This document shows positions 17,127-25,490 of a DNA stretch of 64,000 bases, piece by piece. The DNA comes from CAIKMD01 sp963729935. Its GTDB lineage: Bacteria; Pseudomonadota; Alphaproteobacteria; ATCC43930; CGMCC-115725. Location: positions 310,001 to 374,000 of the forward strand of contig CAVSPW010000004.1 of the NCBI GenBank assembly GCA_963729935.1, written 5' to 3'. Each line of letters opens with the position of its first letter. Positions within the stretch are counted from its first letter, which is position 1. Made by a program: the position numbers and the translations under genes. The notes under the pieces are model-generated. The model was not told the DNA's origin, searched no databases, and saw only the letters and a program-made list of their open reading frames with translations.

Positions 17127-17549
17127 CTAAATGCCGAGCCGCGGGATCTCGATCGCGGGACAGCGATTCATCACGACATCGATGCCGCGAGCCTCGGCCT
17201 TGGCCGCGGCTTGGTCGTCGCGCACGCCCAATTGCATCCAGATGATTTTCGCGCCTTTGGCGATCGCGTCATCGACGACCGGCGCGACCAACTCCGAGCG
17301 GCGGAAGATGTCGACCATGTCGATAGCGCCGGGAATATCGGCGAGGCTGGCGACGGCTTTCTCGCCGTGAATGATTTCGCCGGCGGCTTGCGGATTGACC
17401 GGGATCACGCGAAAGCCGCGATGCTGGAGGAACTGCATCACGCGGTTGCTCGGCCTGTCCGGGCGCGGGCTCGCGCCGATCATGGCGATCGTCTTCACGC
17501 GCGCGAAGATGGCGCGCAAATATTCGTCGCTGTAATGATCGTGATTCAT
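17127..17549 (-). CDS. CoA-binding domain protein (YccU family)
   Basis: This 140-residue single-domain protein has a Rossmann-type CoA-binding fold. The nucleotide loop is IAMIGASPRPDRPSNRVMQF (about residues 21-40), and further family blocks are GFRVIPVNPQAAGEIIHGEK, IPGAIDMVDIFRRSELVAPV and GAKIIWMQLGVRDDQAAAKA. A final Cys lies in VMNRCPAIEIPRL. Its ATG overlaps the stop of the enoyl-CoA hydratase homologue by ATGA (17546-17549), so the two are translationally coupled. The biochemical role of this family is not known. Confidence 0.92.
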   Translation of the reverse strand: MNHDHYSDEYLRAIFARVKTIAMIGASPRPDRPSNRVMQFLQHRGFRVIPVNPQAAGEIIHGEKAVASLADIPGAIDMVDIFRRSELVAPVVDDAIAKGAKIIWMQLGVRDDQAAAKAEARGIDVVMNRCPAIEIPRLGI

Positions 17550-18328
17550 CGGCCCTCCCAGACCGGCGCGCGTTTCTCGAGGAACGCATCGATCCCCTCG
17601 GCGGCATCGCGCGCCAGCATGTTCGCGGTCATCACTTCGCTCGCATAGGCATAGGCCGCGTCGAGGCCGAGCTCGGCCTGACGGTAGAAGGCTTCCTTGC
17701 CGATGGCGAGGATGCGGGGCGATTTCGCGGCGATCTCGCGGGCGAGCGCCGTCACCGCATCGTCGAGTTGCCCCGCCGCCACGACGCGATTGACGAGACC
17801 CCAAAGCCGGGCCTGCTCCGCGCCGATCATGCCGCCCGTCAGAAGCATTTCCATCGCTGGCTTGCGTCCGACGGCGCGCGAGAGCGCGACCATCGGCGTC
17901 GAGCAGAAGAGCCCGATATTGACGCCCGGAGTGGCGAAGCGCGCATCCTCGGCGGCGATAGCGAGATCGCAGGAGGCGACGAGCTGGCATCCGGCGGCGG
18001 TGGCGATGCCCTGGATGCGGGCGATCACCGGTTTCGGCAGGCGGACGATCCGGGTCATGAGCCGCGAGCATTGGGCGAAGACGGCTTCGTAATGTTGCCG
18101 TCCGGGATTGGCGCGTAGCTCGCGCAGATCGTGGCCGGCGCAAAAGGCGGGGCCGGCGCCCGCGATCACGATCACGCGCACGTCGCGATCTTCGGCGAGC
18201 GCGTCGAGCGCCGCCTCGATCGCGCTCATCAGCGCCACCGAAAGCGCGTTGCGCGCCGCCGGCCGGTTGAGCGTGAGCCGGGCGACGCCGTCCTCTATCT
18301 GTTGGAGCACCAAGGGTTCACCGGTCAT
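17546..18328 (-). CDS. enoyl-CoA hydratase/isomerase family protein (ECHDC3-like)
   Basis: This protein has the crotonase fold of about 260 residues. The oxyanion-hole segments are GAGPAFCAGHDLRELRA and GIATAAGCQLVASCDLAIAA. The segment FATPGVNIGLFCSTPMVALS matches the ECHDC3 subgroup, in which the two catalytic Glu residues of classical hydratases are not conserved, so the reaction is uncertain. The start could be MTGEP at 18328, which sits 7 nt after TAAGGA, or MPMTGEP at 18334. The coupled CoA-binding protein downstream suggests a shared acyl-CoA substrate. The pair lies just upstream of the TRAP operon on the same strand. Confidence 0.9.
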   Translation of the reverse strand: MTGEPLVLQQIEDGVARLTLNRPAARNALSVALMSAIEAALDALAEDRDVRVIVIAGAGPAFCAGHDLRELRANPGRQHYEAVFAQCSRLMTRIVRLPKPVIARIQGIATAAGCQLVASCDLAIAAEDARFATPGVNIGLFCSTPMVALSRAVGRKPAMEMLLTGGMIGAEQARLWGLVNRVVAAGQLDDAVTALAREIAAKSPRILAIGKEAFYRQAELGLDAAYAYASEVMTANMLARDAAEGIDAFLEKRAPVWEGR

Positions 18329-18429
18329 GGGCATATCCTTACCGCCGCCGTCCTTCCTTAGCACCGGCGCGCGGATCGCGACATCGTGTCAAGGCGCGCG
18401 AGGCTTGTCACCTCAAGCATTTTGCCCCT

Positions 18430-18825
18430 ATGGTAACCATGATGTCCGATCGCGGCGCCATCGCAAGACGAAACCTCCAGCGGTCAGCGCCCTGGCTCGC
18501 GCTCTTCGCGCTTCTGGTCCAATTCGTCGCGGCTTTCGGCCACATGCACCCGGAGGATTACCGCTTCCTCGAACGCGGGCACGGGCTGGCGTCGCTTCGC
18601 GCCGGCAGCGGGCCGGTTGATCCGTCGTCGCCGGTTCTGCCGCCCGATGTCGATTGCCCGATCTGCGCCTCCGTCTTTCTACTCGGCAATGCGCCTTTGC
18701 CGGCGGCGATCCCGCTTCCGGCGCCACCGGGTGTCGCGCTCGCCATCGTGGCGGCGGGCAAAGCACTGTGGCTGACCTTACCCCGCCATCTTCTCTTCAT
18801 TACCCGCGGCCCCCCCATCGTCTGA
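18430..18825 (+). CDS. DUF2946-like small membrane protein
   Basis: This 131-residue protein has one N-terminal hydrophobic segment (APWLALFALLVQFVAAFGHM) followed by a CPICAS motif (DVDCPICASVFLLGNAPLPA) and a second hydrophobic stretch. A His near the first helix plus the CxxC pair is the pattern of DUF2946 proteins, which are often found next to metal or TonB uptake genes. Here it precedes an outer-membrane protein and ZnuA-like genes, which supports a link to metal handling. The start is uncertain; an ATG at 18439 is an alternative, and neither has a clear ribosome binding site. Confidence 0.7.
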   Translation: MVTMMSDRGAIARRNLQRSAPWLALFALLVQFVAAFGHMHPEDYRFLERGHGLASLRAGSGPVDPSSPVLPPDVDCPICASVFLLGNAPLPAAIPLPAPPGVALAIVAAGKALWLTLPRHLLFITRGPPIV

Positions 18826-18896
18826 AATCGTCCGAGTGAAGCTGTCCCGCGCCCGGTCGCGTGGGGCGTTTGCGATTTCAGCCGATGGAGCAATCA

Positions 18897-20378
18897 ATGA
18901 ATTTTCACGCGTCTTTTGGGTTGCGGCGTGCTGCGCGCGGTTCGCTTGTTTTATTTCCTCTCCTTTGGCCGGCGGCCGCAAGAGCGGACGATCTGGCGAG
19001 CATTCGCCAGACGATGGAGGCGATGCAGCGTCAATACCAGGCGGAGCTCGCCAAGCTGCAGCACGATTACGACGAAAAAATGCAAACGATGGAGAAGCGC
19101 GTCGAGGCGGCGGAGGAGAAGGCCGCGACCGCGACCACGAAGGCCGATGATGCGCAAAAGGCGCTCGCGACGGCGCAGGCGGCACCGCCTGCCGCGCCGG
19201 AGCCCGCCGCGGCCAGCAATGCGCCCGCGAGCGCCAACGCGTTCAACCCGGCGATTGGCGTCGTGCTCGACGGCAAGGCGATGGCATCGAGCCACAACCC
19301 GAACACCTGGCGCCTGCCCGGATTTGCGCTCGGCGATCAGGCGAAGCCGCCGCCGCGCGGCCCGAGCATTGGAGAAAGCGAGATCAATCTGCAGGCCAAT
19401 GTCGATCAGGCGCTGTTTGCGAATCTCACGGTCGCGTTCGAAAACGACAACAGTGTCAGCATCGAAGAGGCATTCGCTCAGCCGACCGCGCTGCCCTGGG
19501 GTTTCACTGCCAAATTCGGCCGCTTCTTCTCCGGTATCGGCTATCTCAACGAGCAGCACGCCCATACCTGGGACTTCGCCGATGCACCCTTGCCCTATCT
19601 CGCCTTCCTCAACGGCCAATATGGCGACGACGGCATGCAGTTGCGGTGGCTGGCGCCGACCAATCAATTCCTCGAATTCGGCGGCGAGGTGCTGCGCGGC
19701 GCGTCTTTTCCCGCCAATGGCGTCAGCGAAGCGCTGTCGAGCAATCACAACGACGGCGTCGGCGCCTGGAGTGCTTTCGTCCATACAGGCGACGACATCG
19801 GCACCAGCGCGAGCTACAGTGCGGGGATCTCTTATCTCGGCACGCATGCCAACAAGCGCGCGACCGATCCGGTCGGCGGGACCGCGGGCTCGGATATATT
19901 CACCGGAACGGATCATACGCTGATCGCCGACGGGGTCTATAAATGGGCGCCCAACGGCAATTTCGCGCTGCGCTATGTGAAGCTGCAAAGCGAGGTGTTC
20001 CTGCGCAAGGAGCAGGGCGGTTTCAGCGCGCTCGATTTTCCGGCTGCCGCGGGCGTGTCGACGACCAAGCGTTTTTCGAGCGATTGGCAGACTGGCTTCT
20101 ATGTTCAGGGCGTTTACCAGTTCATGCCGTTCTGGCGCGTCGGCTTGCGCTACGACCAGGTGAATGCGCCCTCGCTCGGGCCGGCCTTTGCCGGCACAAC
20201 GCTGGATTCCGCGGGCGCGACGCCGCGGCGCTACAGCGCAATGGTGGATTACTCGACCAGCGAGTTCGGCCGCTTCCGGCTGCAGTACAACCGCGACGAG
20301 TCGCGCCCGGTACCGGATAATCAAGTGATCCTGCAATATACCGTCAGCCTTGGCGCTCACGGCGCCCATCAATATTGA
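18897..20378 (+). CDS. coiled-coil plus beta-barrel outer-membrane protein of the metal cluster
   Basis: This predicted outer-membrane protein of about 493 residues starts at ATG 18897, 8 nt after GGAG. A signal peptide (LFPLLWPAAARA|DD) is followed by a coiled coil of about 70 residues (from SIRQTMEAMQRQYQAELAKL) and an Ala/Pro linker. From about residue 125 the rest is a repetitive beta-barrel (EINLQANVDQALFANLTVAF; FGRFFSGIGYLNEQHAHTWD; WQTGFYVQGVYQFMPFWRVG), ending in the pattern VILQYTVSLGAHGAHQY. There is no plug domain or TonB box, so it is a porin-like protein rather than a TonB-dependent receptor. Histidines are frequent (NEQHAHTW; AHGAHQY). Its position before znuA suggests passage of zinc or a related metal. 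Confidence 0.8.
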   Translation: MNFHASFGLRRAARGSLVLFPLLWPAAARADDLASIRQTMEAMQRQYQAELAKLQHDYDEKMQTMEKRVEAAEEKAATATTKADDAQKALATAQAAPPAAPEPAAASNAPASANAFNPAIGVVLDGKAMASSHNPNTWRLPGFALGDQAKPPPRGPSIGESEINLQANVDQALFANLTVAFENDNSVSIEEAFAQPTALPWGFTAKFGRFFSGIGYLNEQHAHTWDFADAPLPYLAFLNGQYGDDGMQLRWLAPTNQFLEFGGEVLRGASFPANGVSEALSSNHNDGVGAWSAFVHTGDDIGTSASYSAGISYLGTHANKRATDPVGGTAGSDIFTGTDHTLIADGVYKWAPNGNFALRYVKLQSEVFLRKEQGGFSALDFPAAAGVSTTKRFSSDWQTGFYVQGVYQFMPFWRVGLRYDQVNAPSLGPAFAGTTLDSAGATPRRYSAMVDYSTSEFGRFRLQYNRDESRPVPDNQVILQYTVSLGAHGAHQY

Positions 20379-20389
20379 GAGGGGCGATC

Positions 20390-21310
20390 ATGCGCCGAAA
20401 TCTTACCAGCCTATGCGTTCTTGCCGGGCTCCTTCTCGCAACCGCGCCAGCGCGTGCGGCGATCAACGTCTTCGCTTGCGAGCCGGAATGGGGCGCTCTC
20501 GCGACCGCGATCGGCGGCAGCGATGTCGACGTCTACACAGCAACGACCGGGCTCCAGGATCCGCATCAGATTCAGGCGCGTCCGGCGCTCATCTCGAGGC
20601 TGCGCAACGCGGATCTCGCTGTGTGCACCGGCGCGGAGCTCGAGATCGGCTGGATGCCCGTCCTCCTGCGCCAATCCTCCAATGCGAAGGTCCAACCCGG
20701 CCAGCCCGGCTATTTCGAGGCGGCACAGCAGGTGACCCTCCTCGAAAGACCCGAACGGCTCGATCGCGCCGAAGGCGACGTCCATCCGGCCGGCAATCCG
20801 CATATCCAGACCGATCCGCGCAACATGCGCCTGGTCGCGGCGGCTTTGGCCAAGCGGCTCGCCGAGGTCGATCCGGCCCATGCGGCCGGCTATGCGCAAC
20901 GCGAGCAGGCCTTTGACTCAAGCCTCGCGCAGGCGATACAGCGCCTCGCCGCCGAAGCGGCGCCGCTGAAGGGCGTCAAGTTCGTTTCCTATCATAAGGG
21001 CTGGATCTACATGGCGAATTGGCTCGGCATGACCGAAGCCGCCAATATCGAGCCGAAGCCGGGCGTGCCGCCGGGCAGCGCCTATATCGCCGATTTGCTC
21101 GATCGTATCCCGGCGATGCACATTCGCATGATCGTTTACGCCGCGTACGAAGATCCCAAGCCCTCGCAATTCGTCGCCGAGAAGAGCAATTTGCGCGCGG
21201 TGATGTTGCCCTTTACCGTCGGCGGCACCGACGGCGCCAAGGACCTGATCGGCCTCTATGATGACACCGTGAAGCGGCTTTTGACGGGGTTGGGGGAAAA
21301 GGGTGGCTGA
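20390..21310 (+). CDS. znuA: zinc/manganese ABC-type substrate-binding protein (ZnuA-like)
   Basis: This 306-residue cluster A-I metal-binding protein has a signal peptide ending near LLLATAPARA|AINVFACEPE. Probable metal ligands are His in TTGLQDPHQIQARP, His in GDVHPAGNPHIQTDP and His in KFVSYHKGWIYMAN, with an acidic residue near the end. The long His-rich loop of many ZnuA proteins is absent. The start at 20390 has GAGAGGGG upstream. It overlaps the permease gene by 8 bp. Mn versus Zn specificity cannot be settled from sequence; the ZIP transporter next door favours Zn. Confidence 0.88.
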   Translation: MRRNLTSLCVLAGLLLATAPARAAINVFACEPEWGALATAIGGSDVDVYTATTGLQDPHQIQARPALISRLRNADLAVCTGAELEIGWMPVLLRQSSNAKVQPGQPGYFEAAQQVTLLERPERLDRAEGDVHPAGNPHIQTDPRNMRLVAAALAKRLAEVDPAHAAGYAQREQAFDSSLAQAIQRLAAEAAPLKGVKFVSYHKGWIYMANWLGMTEAANIEPKPGVPPGSAYIADLLDRIPAMHIRMIVYAAYEDPKPSQFVAEKSNLRAVMLPFTVGGTDGAKDLIGLYDDTVKRLLTGLGEKGG

Positions 21311-22064
21311 TCACAGTCTCGACATACTCTTGCCGGCGTTTCTGACCGGCTTGCTGGTACTGGCGACGCATGTGCCCTTGGGCAAGCTCGTGCTCGATCG
21401 CGGGATCGTCTTCATCGATCTCGCGATCGCGCAGGTCGCGGGATTGGGCGTCGTCATCGCCGATTTCGCGGGATGGGAGCCGACCGGATGGTCGGTCCAG
21501 GCGGCGGCCGTCGGCGCAGCGCTCGTCAGCGCCGGGTTTCTCATCTGGACCGAAAAGCATCTCGCCGATTTGCAGGAAGCCGTGATCGGCGTCGTCTTCG
21601 TCGTCGCGGCGAGTGCGGAAATTCTTCTCCTCAACTATAATCCGCACGGCTCCGAAAATCTGAAGGACCTGCTCGTCGGCCAGATTCTCTGGGTGGTCCC
21701 GAGCGATCTCATTCCCGTCGCCGTCCTTTACGCGGTCATCCTCTTGTTCATTGCCTTCGTCGATCTGGCGCGGCGGCGTGTGTTGTTCTACGCGCTCTTT
21801 GCTCTGACGGTGACGGCCTCGGTTCAACTCGTCGGCGTGTTCCTCGTCTTCGCCTCGCTGATCATTCCGGCGCTCACGGCGCGCCATTGGAACGTGAAGC
21901 GCCCGCTCGTCGTCGCCTATGCGGTCGGGCTGGCCGGCTATGTGCTCGGGCTGCTGTCCTCGGCCTTCTTCGATCTGCCTACCGGTGCCGCGATCGTTTG
22001 CGCACTTGCACTCCTGGCATCGGCGGCAGGGTTCGGCCGCGCGGCTCTCGCCTCTCGGGCTTAA
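21303..22064 (+). CDS. metal ABC transporter permease (ZnuB/MntB-like)
   Basis: This 253-residue membrane protein (start GTG at 21303) has about eight hydrophobic helices. It resembles ABC-3 family permeases: VLDRGIVFIDLAIAQVAGLG matches the G..F....L.H....G segment, and LVGVFLVFASLIIPALTARH is the conserved block near the C-terminus. The overlap with znuA shows they form an operon. No ATP-binding subunit is encoded before the next, convergent gene, so either an ATPase is supplied from elsewhere or the protein works otherwise. Confidence 0.86.
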   Translation: MADHSLDILLPAFLTGLLVLATHVPLGKLVLDRGIVFIDLAIAQVAGLGVVIADFAGWEPTGWSVQAAAVGAALVSAGFLIWTEKHLADLQEAVIGVVFVVAASAEILLLNYNPHGSENLKDLLVGQILWVVPSDLIPVAVLYAVILLFIAFVDLARRRVLFYALFALTVTASVQLVGVFLVFASLIIPALTARHWNVKRPLVVAYAVGLAGYVLGLLSSAFFDLPTGAAIVCALALLASAAGFGRAALASRA

Positions 22065-22112
22065 GCGCGCCGGCGAGATTCCGCCGCGTTTGCCGCCCCG
22101 GCGGTGGCAGCA

Positions 22113-22847
22113 CTACAAATTCGCGATCTGCACGATCAGATAGAGCGTACCGGCGCCGATGATGGTCATCACCGTCGTCCAGCGCACCGGATGCGCGTGG
22201 TAACTCTCGGGGATCAGGTCGCTTGCGCCGATATAGAGGAAGAATCCCGCGAAGAGCGCGAGCAGAAGGCCGAGCACTCCGCGCGGAACCGTCAAGAAGA
22301 GCGTCGCGACGATGCCGAGGATCGGCGCCACGGCGTCGATCAACAGCCAGGTGAAGGCCCGTTTGCTCGGGCCTTTGTTTTTCAGGACAAAATTGACCGT
22401 ATTGATCCCGTCCGAGAAATCATGCGTGAGCACGGCGACGGCGACGATCACGCCGACGCTGGGCGAGACCTTGAATGCCAGGCCGATGCCGATGCCGTCC
22501 AGAAAGCTGTGCAGCGAAAGGCTGGCGGCGCCGGCATGGGCGCGCGCCAAATGAATCTCGGTTTCCTCGTGCGGGTGAAGCAAGAGCAGCCGGTCGAGGA
22601 CGAGATAGGTCAGGAATCCGATAGCGATCGTGCCGGCGAGCACGCGCGGGGAATAGGCGGCACCGAGCTCCAATGATTCGGGTAGAAGGTCGAAAAATGC
22701 GACGCCGACGACGGCGCCGGCGCTGAAGCCCAGGATGAGGTGCAACCGGTCCTTGAGCCGGAGCGCGAAGAGCCCGCCAAGCAAGGTCGCGCAAAATGCG
22801 GCAACGCCGATCAAGCCGATCAAGACGACGGAGAGGCTCGATGCCAT
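22113..22847 (-). CDS. ZIP family metal transporter
   Basis: This 244-residue, eight-helix ZIP transporter moves zinc or related divalent cations into the cytoplasm. The binuclear site appears in helices IV and V as LSLHSFLDGIGIGLAF and LTHDFSDGINTVNFVL. Other family residues are FFDLLPESLELG in helix II and ASDLIPESYHAHP near the end. A His-containing loop (HPHEETEIHLARAHAG) precedes helix IV. The ATG at 22847 (MASSLSVVL) is preferred over an upstream in-frame ATG at 22889. The gene is convergent with the znuA-permease operon, so the window carries two uptake routes side by side. Confidence 0.92.
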   Translation of the reverse strand: MASSLSVVLIGLIGVAAFCATLLGGLFALRLKDRLHLILGFSAGAVVGVAFFDLLPESLELGAAYSPRVLAGTIAIGFLTYLVLDRLLLLHPHEETEIHLARAHAGAASLSLHSFLDGIGIGLAFKVSPSVGVIVAVAVLTHDFSDGINTVNFVLKNKGPSKRAFTWLLIDAVAPILGIVATLFLTVPRGVLGLLLALFAGFFLYIGASDLIPESYHAHPVRWTTVMTIIGAGTLYLIVQIANL

Positions 22848-23006
22848 GGAGACTTCTATGCGGTCAGTTTCGCCGGGGAAGGCAGGCAAACGCGAAGGCT
22901 TGGCGGGTTATGGCAATTCATCCCGGCAGGATCAAATGCCAAATTCCGCCGCTTCGAGCACCGCGCCACTCCTGGGAAACCCGCAGGTGTCAAGGATCTC
23001 GATTGA

Positions 23007-23020
23007 GGTATTATGATACC
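23007..23020. promoter_or_regulatory. inverted repeat, possible operator
   Basis: GGTAT and ATACC flank a 4-bp spacer (GGTATTATGATACC). It lies 160 bp upstream of the ZIP gene and about 40 bp upstream of the rplM promoter. An AT-rich dyad next to a zinc transporter could be a Zur-type site, but the sequence does not closely match a consensus I know. Confidence 0.3.
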
Positions 23021-23059
23021 GTAACCATCAAATAGCTGATTTTTCTACTTGTTCCTTGC

Positions 23060-23087
23060 TTGACTGACGCGAGATGCATGGCATACT
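23060..23087 (+). promoter_or_regulatory. promoter of rplM-rpsI
   Basis: TTGACT (23060-23065) and CATACT (23082-23087) are separated by 16 bp. Transcription from here would give a short leader of roughly 17-20 nt before the rplM start. Confidence 0.6.
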
Positions 23088-23110
23088 GCGCCCCCATTCA
23101 AGAGGCTCCC

Positions 23111-23572
23111 ATGAAGACCTACAACGCGACGCCCGCCGACATCGAGAAGAAATGGCTGCTCGTCGATGCCGACGGGGTCGTGCTCGGCCGGCTTGCGGCC
23201 ATCGTCGCCGACCGGCTGCGCGGCAAGCACAAGACGACTTACACGCCCAACATGGATTGCGGCGATCACGTCGTCGTCGTCAATGCCGAGAAGGTCGCCC
23301 TGACCGGCAAGAAGCGTCAGGACAGCATGTTTCACTGGCATACGGGCTATCCGGGCGGGATCAAGGAGCGCAGCAAGGGCGCGATCCTTTCCGGCAAGCA
23401 TCCCGAGCGCGTGATCGAAAAAGCGGTCGAGCGCATGGTGCCGCGCGGCCCGTTGGGCCGGCGCATCATGGCTCATCTGCGGGTCTATGCCGGGACGGCG
23501 CATCCGCACGAAGCGCAAAGCCCGACGATACTCGACGTCGGGGCGATGAACCGCAAGAACAAGAGGGCATGA
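23111..23572 (+). CDS. rplM: 50S ribosomal protein L13
   Basis: This 153-residue large-subunit protein starts MKTYNATPADIEKKWLLVDA, typical of L13, with AAGAGG upstream. Conserved blocks are VLGRLAAIVADRLRGKHKTT, NMDCGDHVVVVNAEKVALTG, KHPERVIEKAVERMVPRGPL and HLRVYAGTAHPHEAQ. An upstream in-frame TTG would add 17 residues that are not conserved. It is followed by rpsI after a 2-bp gap, the universal L13-S9 operon. Confidence 0.98.
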   Translation: MKTYNATPADIEKKWLLVDADGVVLGRLAAIVADRLRGKHKTTYTPNMDCGDHVVVVNAEKVALTGKKRQDSMFHWHTGYPGGIKERSKGAILSGKHPERVIEKAVERMVPRGPLGRRIMAHLRVYAGTAHPHEAQSPTILDVGAMNRKNKRA

Positions 23573-23574
23573 GC

Positions 23575-24087
23575 ATGGCCGATCAGCCTCAGAATCTGGG
23601 CGGGCTGCGCGAGGCGCTGCAGGGCGCGCAGCTGCGTCACGCCGCCGCTGCCGCGGCGGCGCCGGCCACGGGCACCGAGAGCAGGCCGCAGCTCGACGCG
23701 CAGGGCCGCGCCTATGCGACCGGGAAGCGCAAGAATGCGATCGCGCGGGTCTGGATCAAGCCCGGGACCGGTAAGATCACGGTGAACGGGCGCGACAGCC
23801 CGGTCTATTTCGCGCGGCCGGTGCTGCGCATGTTGCTGAACCAGCCTTTTCAGATCGTCAATCGCCTCGGCCAGTTCGACGTCAATTGCACGGTCGTCGG
23901 CGGCGGGCTTTCCGGCCAGGCCGGCGCGGTCCGCCACGGCATCAGCAAGGCGCTTTTGAATTACGAGCCGGGGCTTCGTCCCACGCTGAAGGCGCAGGGG
24001 TTCCTCACCCGCGACAGCCGCGTGGTCGAGCGCAAGAAATACGGCAAGGCAAAGGCGCGACGCAGCTTCCAATTCTCGAAACGCTGA
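23575..24087 (+). CDS. rpsI: 30S ribosomal protein S9
   Basis: This 170-residue small-subunit protein has an alphaproteobacterial N-terminal extension rich in Ala (about residues 1-45) before the S9 core YATGKRKNAIARVWIKPGTG. The core continues with RLGQFDVNCTVVGGGLSGQA, GAVRHGISKALLNYEPGLRP and ends in the tRNA-contacting tail RRSFQFSKR. The ATG at 23575 is preferred because AAGAGGG is 7 nt upstream; an ATG at 23569 overlaps the rplM stop as ATGA. Confidence 0.97.
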   Translation: MADQPQNLGGLREALQGAQLRHAAAAAAAPATGTESRPQLDAQGRAYATGKRKNAIARVWIKPGTGKITVNGRDSPVYFARPVLRMLLNQPFQIVNRLGQFDVNCTVVGGGLSGQAGAVRHGISKALLNYEPGLRPTLKAQGFLTRDSRVVERKKYGKAKARRSFQFSKR

Positions 24088-24114
24088 TCCCGCAGGCATC
24101 GGCGTCTTGGCATC

Positions 24115-24148
24115 AAAGGGCGTCCTGCGGGGGCGCCCTTTCGTTTTT
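24115..24148 (+). terminator. intrinsic terminator after rpsI
   Basis: AAAGGGCG (24115-24122) pairs with CGCCCTTT (24134-24141), followed by a T-run at 24144-24148. It separates the ribosomal operon from argC. Confidence 0.8.
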
Positions 24149-24195
24149 GCGGTTTCGCTTTTGTGATGTTCGCCTCGTTCTCGCAGGAGAGATCC

Positions 24196-25248
24196 ATGGC
24201 CTCGATATCTTCGCGCATGCGGATCGCCATTTTGGGCGCGTCGGGCTACACCGGCGCCGAACTCCTGCGCATCCTGGCGCATCACCCCAATGCCGAGATC
24301 GTGGCGCTGACGGCCGAGCGTCAGGCCGGCAAGAAGATCGGCGCGGTCTTCCCGCATCTGACGCATCATGATCTGCCGGATCTCGTCGCCATCCCGGATG
24401 TCGATTGGGACAAGGTCGATCTCGCCTTCTGTTGCCTGCCGCATGGTACGACCCAAGACGTCATCGCCGGTCTGCCGCAGCATTTGCGGGTGCTCGATCT
24501 GTCGGCCGATTTCCGGCTGGCCGATCCGGAGGTTTACGCGAAATGGTACGGACACGCGCATCGCGCCGTCCAATTGCAGCGCGAGGCGGTCTATGGGCTG
24601 ACGGAGATCGCGCGCGGCGCGATCGCCAATGCGCGGCTGGTGGCCGTGCCCGGCTGCTATCCGACCGGCGCGCAATTGCCGCTCGTCCCGCTCGTCAAGG
24701 CGGCCGTGATCGATGCCGACGATATCGTGATCGACGCGAAATCAGGCGTCACCGGCGCGGGCCGCGCGCCCAAGGAGACAAGTCTCTTCGCCGAGGTGTC
24801 GGAAGGGATCAGCGCCTATGGCATCGGCAATCACCGCCATATGCCTGAGATCGAGCAGGGGCTATCGGCCGCGGCAGGCCGCAAAATCACGATCAGCTTC
24901 ACGCCGCATCTGATGCCGATGAATCGCGGCATTCTCTCGACGATCTATGTGCGCATGACGAAGGGCGCCCGGATCGAAGACCTCCGCCGCACGCTCGAAT
25001 CCGCGTATCGGGGCGAGGCCTTCGTGCGCGTGCTGCCGCATGGCATGGCGCCCGCGACGCATCACGTGCGCGGCTCCAATCTCTGCCTCATCGGGTTGGC
25101 CGAGGACCGGCTCTCGGGCCGCGCCATCCTGATCTCGGCGATCGACAATCTGGTGAAAGGCGCCTCGGGTCAGGCGGTGCAGGACATGAACGTCATGCTC
25201 GGCCTGCCTGAAACCGCAGGGCTGCAACAGGAGCCGCTCTTTCCGTGA
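24196..25248 (+). CDS. argC: N-acetyl-gamma-glutamyl-phosphate reductase
   Basis: This enzyme of arginine biosynthesis reduces N-acetylglutamyl phosphate with NADPH. The dinucleotide-binding loop is RIAILGASGYTGAELLRILA, and the catalytic Cys lies in LVAVPGCYPTGAQLPLVPL (about residue 153). The active-site His block is GIGNHRHMPEIEQGL. The length of 350 residues fits the long (type 1) ArgC. ATG 24196 follows AGGAGAGATCC; an upstream ATG at 24163 would add 11 unconserved residues. Following the rpsI operon is common in alphaproteobacteria. Confidence 0.97.
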   Translation: MASISSRMRIAILGASGYTGAELLRILAHHPNAEIVALTAERQAGKKIGAVFPHLTHHDLPDLVAIPDVDWDKVDLAFCCLPHGTTQDVIAGLPQHLRVLDLSADFRLADPEVYAKWYGHAHRAVQLQREAVYGLTEIARGAIANARLVAVPGCYPTGAQLPLVPLVKAAVIDADDIVIDAKSGVTGAGRAPKETSLFAEVSEGISAYGIGNHRHMPEIEQGLSAAAGRKITISFTPHLMPMNRGILSTIYVRMTKGARIEDLRRTLESAYRGEAFVRVLPHGMAPATHHVRGSNLCLIGLAEDRLSGRAILISAIDNLVKGASGQAVQDMNVMLGLPETAGLQQEPLFP

Positions 25249-25490
25249 CGGCGTAGCACAGCGCGTGGGCGCAGCCCGCGCGCGTCGTGCGAAGCCATAA
25301 CTGCTAAGACGCGTCGCACAGCGCGTAAGGGATCCATCGCCGCCGCCCGACATGATCGATCGCGAGCGGGGTGGCAAGCGGGTCGCCTTTCATTTGACGC
25401 CGGGATACGAAGCCCCTTGCGTCCCCGGCTGGTCCCGCGTCCCGGCGGATGCGCCATCAACACTGGCGCGCGAGGCCCGACCTTCTCTCC
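25249..25490. other. intergenic region with a short direct repeat
   Basis: This convergent gap between argC and phaC holds no supported gene. GCACAGCGCGT occurs twice in direct orientation (near 25256 and 25316). No clear U-tailed hairpin is visible. Confidence 0.5.

Noticed and set aside
18430..18440. Palindrome ATGGTAACCAT at the start of the DUF2946-like gene
   Set aside because: It is short, overlaps the start codon, and does not resemble the dyad at 23007, so I did not call it an operator.
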